NCBI RefSeq assembly: GCF_004210295.1
Contig: NZ_SDAK01000001.1
Location: forward strand, 682,001-746,000
Origin: Lactococcus sp. S-13
GTDB lineage: Bacteria; Bacillota; Bacilli; Lactobacillales; Streptococcaceae
Reading direction: 5' to 3'
DNA length: 64,000 bases
The number at the start of each line of letters is the position of its first letter. Position 1 is the first letter of the stretch. Positions 9,395 through 18,336 of this stretch are shown piece by piece. The notes beneath the pieces were generated by a model. It made no database searches. It saw nothing but the letters and a program-made list of their open reading frames with translations, and had not been told where the DNA came from. A program made the position numbers and the translations under genes.

Positions 9395-10102
9395 TTAAGG
9401 AGCTACTGTCAAGTTCCAAGTGATTGTTCCGGTATGAGCGCCTTCTGCTTGGTCAGCAACGGGTACTGAAAGTGTTGCTTTTGCGAATTTATCAGCGTAG
9501 TAACCAGAAACTGCACCAGTAGATGATACAAGGGTTTGTGGTTGGCTTGTCAGTGTGTGGCTACCTGCTACGTCAGCAAGTGAGCTTGTGTCTGTCGCGC
9601 TATTTCCACTGATGTTTGAGAATGTTGCATCACCCAGTGTAATGGTTGAGCTGTCTAATCCTGAAAGTGCTGAAGCTTCGGCAGAGATAGTATAGTTTGT
9701 TTGTGTACCATCCAAGTCATGCCATGTCACTAATGGAGCTGCTTGAGAGTTGCTTGAACCATCTGTCGCTGTACCTGCTACAAAGTCTGTCGTCTTGCCG
9801 TCTACTTGGTGAACACCAAAGTCAAAGTCACTGGCATAGTCAAGGGCTAAAGCTCCTGGTTGTGGCGTGATTGTTGTTGGTGGTTCAGTAGGGATAGTGA
9901 TTGGTGGGAGTGGTGTTATAGGAGTTGGAGCTGTGAAGTTCACTCCTGTGTTTGATGTCCATGATGCCCCTGATGTACCTGAAGTAGTGGCACCTGGAGT
10001 CGTTACAGCACCAGTCGTAGAATCAGCAAATGCTGGAGCGGCAGTAGCAACAAGTGTAAGAGCAGTCAAAGCTGCAGATGCGAGTGTGAGTCCTTTTTTC
10101 AT
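9395..10102 (-). CDS. Small WxL-domain surface protein
   Basis: A 235-residue secreted protein with a signal peptide (1-26, ends APAFA), a Pro/Thr linker (TPITPLPPITIPTEPPTT) and one WxL domain that ends ITWNLTVAP. The DFDFG stretch before the domain is shared with the large WxL neighbour (IDFGTHF). The first WxL motif is not intact: at the expected place the sequence is NYTISA rather than WTL. A strong ribosome site (AAGGAAGGA) precedes ATG 10102. It corresponds to the CscB-type partner of the csc-like cluster; the exact role is unknown. Confidence 0.85.
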   Translation of the reverse strand: MKKGLTLASAALTALTLVATAAPAFADSTTGAVTTPGATTSGTSGASWTSNTGVNFTAPTPITPLPPITIPTEPPTTITPQPGALALDYASDFDFGVHQVDGKTTDFVAGTATDGSSNSQAAPLVTWHDLDGTQTNYTISAEASALSGLDSSTITLGDATFSNISGNSATDTSSLADVAGSHTLTSQPQTLVSSTGAVSGYYADKFAKATLSVPVADQAEGAHTGTITWNLTVAP

Positions 10103-10138
10103 GATTCTTCCTTCCTTTTTTTAAGAAATTAACATTTT

Positions 10139-10429
10139 TTACTCTGCTCTTTTCTTTGTGATGAAGAGCATGAGTGCTAATAGAATAAGAGATGTGCCTG
10201 CGGGGATGAGGTTCGTTTGTGTTGCTCCGGTTTTTGGGAGCGTCCCTTTAGGTGCGACTTCGTTCGGAGAATTTCCGGGTGGAAGTCCTGGAGCGGGAGG
10301 TTTAGGCAAATTAGGGTTTGCGATAAACGTCACCGTTGTTCGTGTCGTCGCTGTATCTGTCGTGGCATCAGCGCGTGGCGGATGTCCCACTACAAATAAG
10401 AGTAAGACAACAACAATGATTTTTTTCAC
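10139..10429 (-). CDS. Short LPxTG-anchored protein of the WxL cluster
   Basis: A 96-residue protein with a signal peptide (about 1-22), a Pro-rich middle (LPKPPAPGLPPGNSP), the sorting motif LPKTG, a hydrophobic helix and KKRAE. Such CscD-type small LPxTG proteins are a regular part of WxL clusters and may tie the complex to peptidoglycan. The start is GTG 10429, with AAAGGAG 9 bases before it. The nearby ATG is in another frame. A 70-base hairpin lies just upstream (10449-10518). Confidence 0.8.
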   Translation of the reverse strand: MKKIIVVVLLLFVVGHPPRADATTDTATTRTTVTFIANPNLPKPPAPGLPPGNSPNEVAPKGTLPKTGATQTNLIPAGTSLILLALMLFITKKRAE

Positions 10430-10448
10430 TCATGATTCTCCTTTCTTT

Positions 10449-10518
10449 GAAGCCGCGTTGCTATGCTTCTGAATGATGACGTCTAGTATCGCCATTCAGA
10501 AACACAGCAAGCGGCTTC
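10449..10518 (-). ncRNA. Structured hairpin element in the WxL operon leader of the LPxTG gene
   Basis: Outer arms GAAGCCGC-G-TTGCT (10449-10462) and AGCAAGCGGCTTC (10506-10518) pair with one bulged base. After a 4x4 internal loop, TTCTGAATG (10467-10475) pairs with CATTCAGAA (10493-10501). It lies between the DUF916 gene and the LPxTG gene, ends 6 bases before the latter's ribosome site, and lacks a T run on the minus strand, so it is not a simple terminator. It may be an RNA processing, stability or translation-control element. Confidence 0.55.
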
Positions 10519-10568
10519 CTCCTTTTTTTCCCTAAATTGTTCTTTTGCCTTAAAGCTCTGCTTCTTCT

Positions 10569-11684
10569 CTATTCTTTTTCTTCGTCGTCTTTTTTACGAC
10601 GTTTGAAGAGAAGGAAGATGATGATTAACAGCAGAAGAATGATGATGGTCAAGCCGACAATAAGTAACCAGTCGACTTGGGACTTCTTGCTTACGGTAGC
10701 GTCTTTAGCATTTAAGGTGCTTGCTTTTGCTTGCGTAATCGTGAAGTCTTTATCAAAGATCCATCTGTAGTCATACTTTGTCACTTGATTATTAACCATG
10801 GTTTGATACTGTCCGTTCGTGTCTTTACCTCCATAGACCGTCATTTTCAGATGGTATTTCCCTGGCTTGAGTGGTTCAGAGCTTTGGCCATTGAGTACGC
10901 CTTGAAGGGAAACTGGTATCGCAAGGTTAAAGTTGGAGTTTGGTGCCATCTCCATCGCATCGTTGTGATAAGTATATTTTATAGATGTATCGTCAGATTT
11001 AGTAACAACAGCGTCGGTATTCATGTCCATGAGGTAGGCAGGCGCTGCGTTAGTCAGGTTAGCGGCAATGACATTTCGCTGGTTGACTTGGTCGGGGCCG
11101 ACTTTTCCTAAGGAAAGTGTGGGAGCGACTTTATCAAGCGTGTTTTGTAAGACTAATCCAATCACGTAACGGTATCTGTTGGTGATGGATACGCCGCTTT
11201 TTTGAGCGGATGCGCTGTCGTCAGAGCTTTGCGCATCTTCAAAGTTGAAGCCTCCGGCAATCACTCCTGTGAAGGTCTGCTCGGGGCTGGTCAGTGTGGC
11301 TGTGACTTTCGCCATGCTTTTGGCGGCGACGGTCACTGTGGCAGGAAGTTTGACATAATCTTTTAAATCAATCTTTAGGGAGGGGTCGGGTTTGACCAAA
11401 TCTGGTGTGTAGCCGACGTTTCCTGACTGACTGGTGAAGGCTGTCCCGAAGGTTGTCTTCACTTTGATTGGTTTGCTGGAATTATTATAGAGGGTAAACT
11501 CTAAGTTTTGAGATTGGTTGGGCTTTAACAGAAGGTTAAAGTAGCCAAGGTTGGATCCCGTTTGATTTTCTCCGACGGTCGGAGTTACTGAGAAGTTGGC
11601 ACTGTCTGCGTGCGCAACTGTCGCAGCTGGGAGCAAAAACGAGAGGAATGATAAACTTGTGATGATGACTTTTTTTGTTTTCAA
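10569..11684 (-). CDS. WxL-interacting protein (DUF916/DUF3324), membrane-anchored
   Basis: A 371-residue protein with a signal peptide (1-27, ends ATVAHA), an N-terminal Ig-like DUF916 region (SVTPTVGENQ...GYFNLLLKPNQSQ) and a C-terminal DUF3324 region. One membrane helix (about 343-363, LLIVGLTIIILLLLIIIFLL) is followed by a charged tail FKRRKKDDEEKE. This is the CscA-type protein that binds WxL partners and peptidoglycan. It is the first gene of the operon and starts at TTG 11684, preceded by GGAGG, which decides the start. The remaining three genes follow on the same strand with gaps of 36-139 bases. Confidence 0.9.
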   Translation of the reverse strand: MKTKKVIITSLSFLSFLLPAATVAHADSANFSVTPTVGENQTGSNLGYFNLLLKPNQSQNLEFTLYNNSSKPIKVKTTFGTAFTSQSGNVGYTPDLVKPDPSLKIDLKDYVKLPATVTVAAKSMAKVTATLTSPEQTFTGVIAGGFNFEDAQSSDDSASAQKSGVSITNRYRYVIGLVLQNTLDKVAPTLSLGKVGPDQVNQRNVIAANLTNAAPAYLMDMNTDAVVTKSDDTSIKYTYHNDAMEMAPNSNFNLAIPVSLQGVLNGQSSEPLKPGKYHLKMTVYGGKDTNGQYQTMVNNQVTKYDYRWIFDKDFTITQAKASTLNAKDATVSKKSQVDWLLIVGLTIIILLLLIIIFLLFKRRKKDDEEKE

Positions 11685-11890
11685 AATGCCTCCTTCTTTC
11701 TCTCCTTTGTTTATATTATTATTATAATATTTCGTTTTTGTTTCGTCAAGTTTTATTTGTTACTTCAATGAGAAGGCTCGGAAATCTTCTTACTTTGTAA
11801 TATTTGGGCTTTGGAGGGAATTTTTAGGAAGGGGTTTGCTGGCTGATGTAATCGGTTTGATTTCGCGGTGTATTCTTTAGCGTGCAAAAA

Positions 11891-11925
11891 AAAAAAATCG
11901 TTCAGTTTTCAGAACGATTTTTTTG
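11891..11925 (-). terminator. Terminator overlapping the 3' end of the Rgg gene
   Basis: Stem AATCGTTC / GAACGATT (11896-11903 and 11912-11919) followed on the minus strand by a run of T. The stop codon of the regulator lies inside the stem. Confidence 0.8.
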
Positions 11926-12750
11926 AGTCATTTTCCTTGTGTATTCACGTTTTAGGGTGGCTCGGACTTCTGTTGCGCCTATCTTTTTGAGGCAACGGAG
12001 GAGTTCAAGCATTTCTTTTTTTCCTCTTTTGCTATCAATAAAACTGTAAGTATAGTAAGATTTGGCGAAACTTCGTTTGACTCGGTCGAGGACGTCGGAG
12101 GGCATCAGTAATTGCTCGGATTTTTCAAGGAGGTCTTTGGCTGCTGGTTGATTGTTTTGATCGGAGTAGGATAAAATCATCTTGTAGAGAAAACGTTGGA
12201 CTAATACGCGATAATAGAGGATTTTGGTGTAAGTCATGCTGGAAGAAAAGAGTCTACTTGAGATGGTTTCGATAAAAGTAGAGTTGAGGAGATGTCCGAT
12301 GTTAGCAAGGAGGGAGAGTTCGTAAATTCCCCAGTATTGAACTCCGTTGAGGTAGTTTTCAAGCTGTTGGAGTTCATCAGCATTTAAGTGGGTGTAAAGT
12401 CCTTTGGCGCAGTAGGCGATGAGCTGATACTGCTCGTCTTGTTCTCTGTAATCTTCGTAGATTCTTTGTAATTCTTTTGTATCATTAAAGTAATAGGCAT
12501 ATTCTATCTCGGTAAAGATACTGATATAGTCATCTTGCACTCCGTCGTTAATAATCAGGCTATAATCATGCAGGGAGGTATTCATTTTTTGGAGGGCTAG
12601 GTCTAAGGTGTCAAAAGCAATCATGCTTTTTCCATTTTCAAAATTTGAGAGAGAGGATTTGGAGATTCCTAAATCTTGGAAGTCAGATAAGGAGAGTTCA
12701 TGTTGGATTCGGAGATCTCGGAAAGTTTTGCCGTATTTAAGATAAACCAT
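11902..12750 (-). CDS. Rgg/GadR/MutR-family transcriptional regulator
   Basis: A 282-residue cytoplasmic regulator. An N-terminal XRE-type helix-turn-helix (about 5-60, LRIQHELSLSDFQDLGISKSS and SNFENGKSM) is followed by a helical C-terminal domain of the TPR-like kind found in Rgg proteins. Members of this family often respond to short peptides and control adjacent genes. It lies 218 bases upstream of the WxL operon on the same strand, so control of that operon is plausible but not shown. No short peptide pheromone gene was recognised beside it. Confidence 0.78.
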   Translation of the reverse strand: MVYLKYGKTFRDLRIQHELSLSDFQDLGISKSSLSNFENGKSMIAFDTLDLALQKMNTSLHDYSLIINDGVQDDYISIFTEIEYAYYFNDTKELQRIYEDYREQDEQYQLIAYCAKGLYTHLNADELQQLENYLNGVQYWGIYELSLLANIGHLLNSTFIETISSRLFSSSMTYTKILYYRVLVQRFLYKMILSYSDQNNQPAAKDLLEKSEQLLMPSDVLDRVKRSFAKSYYTYSFIDSKRGKKEMLELLRCLKKIGATEVRATLKREYTRKMTQKNRSEN

Positions 12751-12845
12751 CTGTTCACACTTTCTTTTTCGCGGTTTGAATTGGCTCTATTATAGTTCAC
12801 TTTGGCTGGTTTTTCAAATGGTTTGACGTTTTTTTAGGTTTTTAG

Positions 12846-12875
12846 CAAAAAAACACCTCTGAAAGAGGTGATTTT
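12846..12875 (-). terminator. Terminator of der
   Basis: CACCTCT (12854-12860) pairs with AGAGGTG (12864-12870) around a GAA loop, with seven T on the minus strand. It lies just after the der stop. Confidence 0.85.
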
Positions 12876-14186
12876 TTATTTTCGTTTGCGGGCAATGAGA
12901 TGAATCGGTGTTCCTTCAAAGACAAAGGCTTTACGGATTTGATTTTCCAAAAAGCGCAGGTATGAGAAGTGCATGAGTTCTTCTTCGTTGACAAAAACGA
13001 CAAATGTTGGTGGTTTAATCGCCACTTGGGTCGCATAGAAGATTTTGAGGCGTTTGCCTTTGTCGGTCGGTGTTGGGTTGATAGCAACCGCATCCATGAT
13101 GACGTCATTGAGGACTGAGCTTGAAATCCGCAAGTTTTGGGCATGGTGGATTTCTTTAATCATGTCTGGCAATTTGTTCAGGCGTTGACCTGTTTTTGCT
13201 GAGACGTAAACGATTGGTGCATAGTCGAGGAATTTGAACTTGGTACGGATTTCCAGTTCAAAGTTTTTCATGGTGCTGTTATCTTTTTCGAGGGTGTCCC
13301 ATTTGTTGACAACGATGAGGATTCCTTTTCCTGCTTCGTGGGCGAAACCTGCGATACGCATATCGTATTCGCGGATACCTTCTTCGGCATTGATGACCAT
13401 GAGGACGATGTCGGAGCGGTCAATGGCACGCATGGCACGCATAACAGAGTATTTTTCTGTGTTTTCGTAGATTTTACCTGATTTGCGCATTCCGGCGGTG
13501 TCAATCATGACAAATTCTTGGTCTTCGCTGTCGGTGAAGTGAGTGTCGATGGCATCACGGGTTGTGCCGGCGATGGGACTTGCGATGACGCGGTCTTCTC
13601 CCAAAATGGCATTGATGAGGGAAGATTTACCGACGTTTGGTCGACCAATCAGGCTGAACTTGATGACATTTTCGTTTTCTTCTTCGATTTCTTTGGGAAG
13701 ATTTTGCACGATGGCATCAAGTACGTCCCCTGTCCCGATCCCGTGAACGGCAGATACGGGGTAGGGATCGCCAAGGCCAAGTGAATAGAAATCAAAGATT
13801 TCCATACGGCGCTCTGGGTTATCGACTTTATTGACAATGAGGATAACGGGTTTATCGGTACGGTAAAGGATGTTAGCTACGGCTTCGTCGGCGTCGGTGA
13901 TTCCTGTTTCGCCATCAACTACGGCGATGATGACATCGGCTTCGGTCATAGCGATTTCGGCTTGGGCACGAATCTCAGTCATGAATGGCTCATCAGAAAG
14001 TTCAATCCCGCCGGTGTCAATGATGTTGAACTTGCGGGTCAGCCATTCGCCTGTGGCATAGATACGGTCACGGGTAACGCCGGGGATGTCTTCGACAATG
14101 GAGATGCGCTCGCCTGCGATACGGTTGAAAATGGTGGATTTGCCGACGTTGGGACGACCAACGATAGCTACAGTGGGTAAGGACAT
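12876..14186 (-). CDS. der: Ribosome-assembly GTPase Der (EngA)
   Basis: A 436-residue GTPase with two G domains in tandem, the hallmark of Der, which acts in 50S subunit maturation. The P-loops are [14 protein letters not shown] (residues 8-21) and [15 protein letters not shown] (about 182-196). Each domain also has a DTGG/DTAG switch and an NKVD/NKWD base-recognition motif. The C-terminal KH-like domain ends LIARKRK. Length matches the family. It is the last gene of a long minus-strand run and has its own terminator. Confidence 0.98.
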   Translation of the reverse strand: MSLPTVAIVGRPNVGKSTIFNRIAGERISIVEDIPGVTRDRIYATGEWLTRKFNIIDTGGIELSDEPFMTEIRAQAEIAMTEADVIIAVVDGETGITDADEAVANILYRTDKPVILIVNKVDNPERRMEIFDFYSLGLGDPYPVSAVHGIGTGDVLDAIVQNLPKEIEEENENVIKFSLIGRPNVGKSSLINAILGEDRVIASPIAGTTRDAIDTHFTDSEDQEFVMIDTAGMRKSGKIYENTEKYSVMRAMRAIDRSDIVLMVINAEEGIREYDMRIAGFAHEAGKGILIVVNKWDTLEKDNSTMKNFELEIRTKFKFLDYAPIVYVSAKTGQRLNKLPDMIKEIHHAQNLRISSSVLNDVIMDAVAINPTPTDKGKRLKIFYATQVAIKPPTFVVFVNEEELMHFSYLRFLENQIRKAFVFEGTPIHLIARKRK

Positions 14187-14249
14187 ATTTTATTCTCTCT
14201 TTTTTTGGTTTTTTTGAAAAGGGTGTTGAGTGGGATTGAACTTGCCTTA

Positions 14250-14876
14250 TCAGATGATTTCAATGCCAAAGAGGCTGGTGAAAAATGGTGCTTGATTGAG
14301 GTTAATTTTGATATTTTGGGCAAGTCGCGGGGTGATTTCAAGGCTGTCAAATTGATTGGTGGAGAAGTCAAGATGACTCAAATCGGTTTCCCAGAAGTTT
14401 GCTTTGTCGAGTTGGTTTTGTTCGTAGTGAACATTGTCAAAACGGCAAGCGGTGAAGAGACTTTCTTGGGCTTCGTTGGCTAGGAAGCGAACGGACTTGA
14501 GGGTGCTTGCTGAGAAGTTGGCATAGGTGAGGAGGTTTTGCTCAAATTCTACGTCTTGAAAGTGTGTGTCTGTGAAATCTGTTCCCAAGAGTTTGCAAGC
14601 TTTGAATTGACAGCGGTAAAAGGCGACTTTGTTAAAATCTAGGTTGGAAAAGTCACATTTTTCAAAGGTGCAATCGGTAAATTCGGCGATTGAGCCTGTG
14701 GTCAAATCAAGGCTTGATTTTTCAAAGTGACAGGCTGAAAACAGGGTTCGCTCAAATAGAGTCAGGCATTCGCCGATAAATTGGGCTTGGTAAAGTTCGC
14801 CATCCGCAAAATCTTGGCGACTGGCAGGGGTGAAGAGTGCTGGTTGCTTGGGTTTGAGGATTTTTTTTGCTTTCAC
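14250..14876 (-). CDS. Pentapeptide-repeat protein
   Basis: A 208-residue protein dominated by A(D/N)LXX-like pentads: CTFEKCDFSNLDFNKVAFYRCQF, TDFTDTHF, ANFSASTL, ANFWETDLSHLDFSTNQF. Such repeats fold into a right-handed quadrilateral beta-helix. Some members (Qnr, MfpA) protect gyrase, but most have no known role and nothing here points to one. The start overlaps the stop of the nitroreductase gene by 4 bases, so the two are co-translated. No signal peptide or membrane segment is seen. Confidence 0.85.
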   Translation of the reverse strand: MKAKKILKPKQPALFTPASRQDFADGELYQAQFIGECLTLFERTLFSACHFEKSSLDLTTGSIAEFTDCTFEKCDFSNLDFNKVAFYRCQFKACKLLGTDFTDTHFQDVEFEQNLLTYANFSASTLKSVRFLANEAQESLFTACRFDNVHYEQNQLDKANFWETDLSHLDFSTNQFDSLEITPRLAQNIKINLNQAPFFTSLFGIEII

Positions 14877-15595
14877 AATAATTTTTTAGCTTTCAGGTTT
14901 TCGGTGGAGCTTGGAATTTCTGGGACGCCCCATTGAGCGACTACCCGCTCTGACCATTTGTTAAGACGGCGAGCACCTGCGTATTCGTCTTGGACTTGGT
15001 CAAATTTTTCGATGGTTTCAGTCGTTTGCTCAATGTATTTTTCAGGAAAAGCAATATTTTCTAGTGGAAAACGTGGTTTTACTGTGTTTAACCGGGCAGC
15101 TTTACCAAGGGCAATCCCAAAGATAGGATAGGTATAGTCTGGCAAACCAAGGACATCAGAGATTTTGGCTGATTGGTCGCGAATCAAACCAACCATAACG
15201 CCGTTGTAGCCAAGAGATTCGGCGGCTAAGAGGGCATTTTGTCCTGCCAAAGCGGCGTCAACGGATGAAATCAAGAGGCTTTCAACGCCTTGAGGTTGAA
15301 AATTGCCGTCGTGCATTTTGACCGCTTTTTCGGCGCGGTTGAGGTCGCCTACAAAGACGAGGTAGGCGGCACAGTTTTTGATTGATTTCTGTGGTTGATA
15401 GGCGTAAATCGCATCTTTTTGGGCTTGGGATTGGACGACAACGACAGAGTAAGATTGGAAATTTTTCCATGTTGAAGCCATTTGTCCTGCTTTTAAGATG
15501 GTTTCGAGGTCTTCGCTTGGGATGATTTCTTCTGTAAAGTTGCGGACTGATGTGTGTTGCATCATTAAATCAATGGTTTGGTTTGTTTCAGTCAT
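14873..15595 (-). CDS. NADPH-dependent nitroreductase-family oxidoreductase
   Basis: A 240-residue flavoprotein of the nitroreductase fold (NfsA/NfrA-like). The N-terminal HTSVRNFTEEIIPSEDLETIL matches the FMN-binding start of the family, and SLGYNGVMVGLIRD and DYTYPIFGIALGKA fit the middle and late core. Length fits. These enzymes reduce nitro compounds, quinones or flavins with NADPH; the natural substrate here is unknown. It overlaps dnaI by 8 bases at its start and the pentapeptide-repeat gene at its end, so it is part of the dnaB-dnaI transcription run. Confidence 0.87.
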   Translation of the reverse strand: MTETNQTIDLMMQHTSVRNFTEEIIPSEDLETILKAGQMASTWKNFQSYSVVVVQSQAQKDAIYAYQPQKSIKNCAAYLVFVGDLNRAEKAVKMHDGNFQPQGVESLLISSVDAALAGQNALLAAESLGYNGVMVGLIRDQSAKISDVLGLPDYTYPIFGIALGKAARLNTVKPRFPLENIAFPEKYIEQTTETIEKFDQVQDEYAGARRLNKWSERVVAQWGVPEIPSSTENLKAKKLL

Positions 15596-16469
15596 GACGA
15601 CGGTTTTCTCCTTTGAGTCGCATTTCTTTTGCTAAATATTTGATACGCTCCATAACGCGCTTGGCGGGCCAGATTTCTTCGGCTTTTTTGGTTTCTGCCA
15701 AATGTTGCTCAAGTTCGCTCATTTTTAGGTTGGAGGTGAAAAATGTGGGGAGGTTTTCTTGCATTCGGTGCTGCAGGATGACTTGCAAGATACTGTCACG
15801 AACCCACGCGTTGTTTTGCTCAGCGCCAATGTCGTCTAATACGAGGACTTGGCTGGCTTTGATTTCATTGACCCAGAGTTTTGCGTTATCAAAATCGAGG
15901 TCAGAAATAAAGGTGGGGTAGTGAAGTAGGGTGGTGGAGATGTTCTTTTTGGCAAGTTCATTGGCCATTGCGGCCAGCATGAAGGATTTTCCTACGCCAA
16001 AATCGCCGTAGAGATAGAGGCCTTTGTGCTGGGGAAAATTGCTAATGAAGTCCACTAGGGCTTGGTAGGGTTCGATGCGTTGGACGTCATCTAAAGCGAT
16101 GTCGGCAAGGCTGACTTGTTTCAAGGATTTGGGCAAGCCGATGATGTTCACTCGGCGCAAGAGATTTTGAGCGGCTTGTTTTTCGGCTAAATCGCTGGTT
16201 GTTTGGTAGGAGACGTCTGCATAGCCGTGGTTCATAATCAGGATTGGTTCGTAGCCGTCTGCGGCTCTTTTTTCACCTTTTTTGAATTTTTCACGTTCGC
16301 GCAGGTATTCGTAAAATTTGGAATAAGAGCGTTGAATTTCGTCTGTGGTCATCTGGTGTTGACTGATAAAGGTTTGAACAGCGCTGTCTTTCATGACTTC
16401 GGTGACTAATTTTTCAAAGTTTTCTCGAATGTCTTGACGTTGTCCTAAGATATCGCCGATTGATTCCAT
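15588..16469 (-). CDS. dnaI: Primosomal helicase loader DnaI
   Basis: A 293-residue AAA+ ATPase that loads the replicative helicase at origins and restart sites. The N-terminal region (1-130) contacts the helicase. The C-terminal AAA+ domain has Walker A GDFGVGKSFMLAA, Walker B VLVLDDIGAEQ and sensor FFTSNLKMSEL. It follows dnaB with a 62-base gap, as in other Firmicutes, and overlaps the nitroreductase gene by 8 bases. The start ATG 16469 has an AGGAGCGCAA site. Confidence 0.95.
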   Translation of the reverse strand: MESIGDILGQRQDIRENFEKLVTEVMKDSAVQTFISQHQMTTDEIQRSYSKFYEYLREREKFKKGEKRAADGYEPILIMNHGYADVSYQTTSDLAEKQAAQNLLRRVNIIGLPKSLKQVSLADIALDDVQRIEPYQALVDFISNFPQHKGLYLYGDFGVGKSFMLAAMANELAKKNISTTLLHYPTFISDLDFDNAKLWVNEIKASQVLVLDDIGAEQNNAWVRDSILQVILQHRMQENLPTFFTSNLKMSELEQHLAETKKAEEIWPAKRVMERIKYLAKEMRLKGENRRHD

Positions 16470-16531
16470 AGCTTTGCGCTCCTTTTTTTCGTGTGTTCAG
16501 TGACTAAAAGCAGAGGTTTTCCTTTTGCTTG

Positions 16532-17719
16532 CTAACTTGTGGGCTTGGTGTTTTCTAATTTTTTGAGGGAGTCAAGTCGGATTTGTTCAAGTTTGACGAG
16601 GTCGGCTTGGCTGGTTTTGTTTTCGTAGTTGGGGTTTGACCACTCTGGCGCGGCTTTTTTGATTTTGGCTGGGCCGGTGTGGGTGGTTCTTGCCGCTGCT
16701 TGAGTGGCTTTGTTTGCTGCTTGTTCGTTACGTTCTAAGATGCGTTTGACTGCTGTTTCTGCGGTGAAAACTTTGTTTCTTAGCCAATCGTTCGCCAATG
16801 TATTGACAAAATTGGCGGAGAGTGAGGCGTTTTTTTGCTGAATTAAAATGTAATGAATAAGGACGTTTTGGACTTGAGCTGGGAGGTTTTGGCGGGCTAA
16901 ATTTGCCAAAATCTTGCGCTCGTCGCTGCTGACAAAGCCGCCTGCTTGGGTTTTGATTTGGCGAAGAAATTCTTCGGGTTCGTGTGATTTGCTAATCAAA
17001 ATCAAATCGGCAAAGGCTTTGGGAAATTCTGAGAGGGCTGGTTGGGGTTCGGACTGGGCTGAGAGTTTGCGGATGAGATTGCTCATGTTGAGCGTTTTAT
17101 CTGCATTGGCGGTGCTTTCAGCTTGTTTGAAGAGTTCGTACCAGTTGAGCTCAAATTTTTCGGCGAGTGAATAGAGGGTCAAGCGGTCTTTATTTTCATC
17201 GCTAAAATGGAGGGCTTGGCGTTCCATAAGGCTTTGGAAGGCGCCCATGTCCAATTGGTTGGTTTGTTTTGCGGACTGGCTTTCGGCGGTGAAATTAACT
17301 TTGTAAATTTCGTGAAATTTCTTGGAAATTTCTTTGCCTTTTGGTTCTAGTGTTTTTGCTAAGCCAGCCACTCGATTTTCGCCAATTCTTGAGATTAAAA
17401 GTTGACGATAGAAATCATCTGCTAGAAAATTTTCAAAGTTAAGGGGACTTTTGACTTCCAGATAAAGGGTGCTATGGTCGTCAAAGACCCGCACGAGCGC
17501 TAAGGCTGAAAGTTTATCAAGGGCTTCTGAGAAAGGATGCAAGCCGATATTTAAGTACTCCAAAAAGTGAGAAATTCGCCCTGTCGAAAAGCTGAGCATG
17601 AGCTGATAGAGGGCGAAAGCGTCCGTGCCAATAATTGGTAAGTAAAGGAGCGTAAAGGCTTCAGCATCAAAGCTGGTTTTGCCCCGATTGATCATTGTAA
17701 AGGAATCTCCTGCTCTCAT
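16532..17719 (-). CDS. dnaB: Replication initiation/membrane-attachment protein DnaB
   Basis: A 395-residue protein of the Firmicute DnaB/DnaD family (not the helicase), which with DnaD and DnaI brings the helicase to DnaA-opened DNA. The N-terminal winged-helix part has FTLLYLPIIGTDAFALYQL, the family signature. The DnaD-like domain lies about 300-360 (ILIHYILIQQKNASLSANFVNTLANDW). The C-tail is basic and disordered. The start MRAGDSF at 17719 matches streptococcal forms; a second ATG at 17695 has an AGGAG and cannot be excluded. The dnaB-dnaI pairing supports the call. Confidence 0.93.
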   Translation of the reverse strand: MRAGDSFTMINRGKTSFDAEAFTLLYLPIIGTDAFALYQLMLSFSTGRISHFLEYLNIGLHPFSEALDKLSALALVRVFDDHSTLYLEVKSPLNFENFLADDFYRQLLISRIGENRVAGLAKTLEPKGKEISKKFHEIYKVNFTAESQSAKQTNQLDMGAFQSLMERQALHFSDENKDRLTLYSLAEKFELNWYELFKQAESTANADKTLNMSNLIRKLSAQSEPQPALSEFPKAFADLILISKSHEPEEFLRQIKTQAGGFVSSDERKILANLARQNLPAQVQNVLIHYILIQQKNASLSANFVNTLANDWLRNKVFTAETAVKRILERNEQAANKATQAAARTTHTGPAKIKKAAPEWSNPNYENKTSQADLVKLEQIRLDSLKKLENTKPTS

Positions 17720-17769
17720 TTTGCCCTCGCTTTCTTCTCATTTTGTTTTTGGGGTGCTGGATGGATTTG

Positions 17770-17814
17770 CGTCAGCATTTTCTCTAGCTCTTAGACACAG
17801 AGAAAATGCTGACG
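17770..17814. repeat. Perfect inverted pair of the 16-base dispersed repeat
   Basis: CGTCAGCATTTTCTCT (17770-17785) and its exact reverse complement (17799-17814) are separated by 13 bases, in the 102-base gap between nrdR and dnaB. As RNA this is a 16-bp hairpin in the nrdR-dnaB transcript, with no T run. Confidence 0.9.
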
Positions 17815-17821
17815 GATTGGT

Positions 17822-18274
17822 TTATTGGTGATTTTTGGTGATATTTTTGAGTAAGGCTTCCAATTCGCTGACGTCTTTGAATGAACGGTAGACGCTGGCA
17901 AAACGGATGTAGGTAATATCATCAATTTTTGCTAATTCTTCCATGACAAATTCGCCAATCGTGTCAGATTTGACTTCGTTTCGATCGAGCTGGCGGATTT
18001 TGCGTTCAACATTGGCCACTATGGCTTCGATTTCTTCGCTGGAAACTGGGCGTTTGTAGGCTGAACGGACAAGGCCGCGCACGATTTTTTCACGGTTAAA
18101 TGGTTCACGTTTGTCATCTTTTTTGATGACTAATAAGGGCATTTCTTCGATGCGCTCAAATGTCGTGAAGCGAAATCCGCAAGATTCGCAGACGCGTCTG
18201 CGCCGGATGGCTTCTTCGGCTTGTCTGGAATCTACGACTTTTGAGTCTTCAGAAGAACATTTTGGACACTTCAT
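17822..18274 (-). CDS. nrdR: Transcriptional repressor NrdR
   Basis: A 150-residue repressor of ribonucleotide reductase genes. A zinc ribbon (CPKC at 2-5 and CESC near 31-34) is followed by an ATP-cone domain (about 49-139, [20 protein letters not shown]) that senses ATP/dATP. The ribosome site AAAAGGAG lies inside the six codons of a longer frame that opens at 18292, so the real start is MKCPKC at 18274. It lies directly upstream of dnaB-dnaI, the usual Firmicute arrangement that links nucleotide supply and replication start. Confidence 0.97.
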   Translation of the reverse strand: MKCPKCSSEDSKVVDSRQAEEAIRRRRVCESCGFRFTTFERIEEMPLLVIKKDDKREPFNREKIVRGLVRSAYKRPVSSEEIEAIVANVERKIRQLDRNEVKSDTIGEFVMEELAKIDDITYIRFASVYRSFKDVSELEALLKNITKNHQ

Positions 18275-18336
18275 CTTCTTCTCCTTTTTCATTCTCTTTT
18301 TGCTGATGGAAATTTTTTTATTTTCGTCAGTAAATT

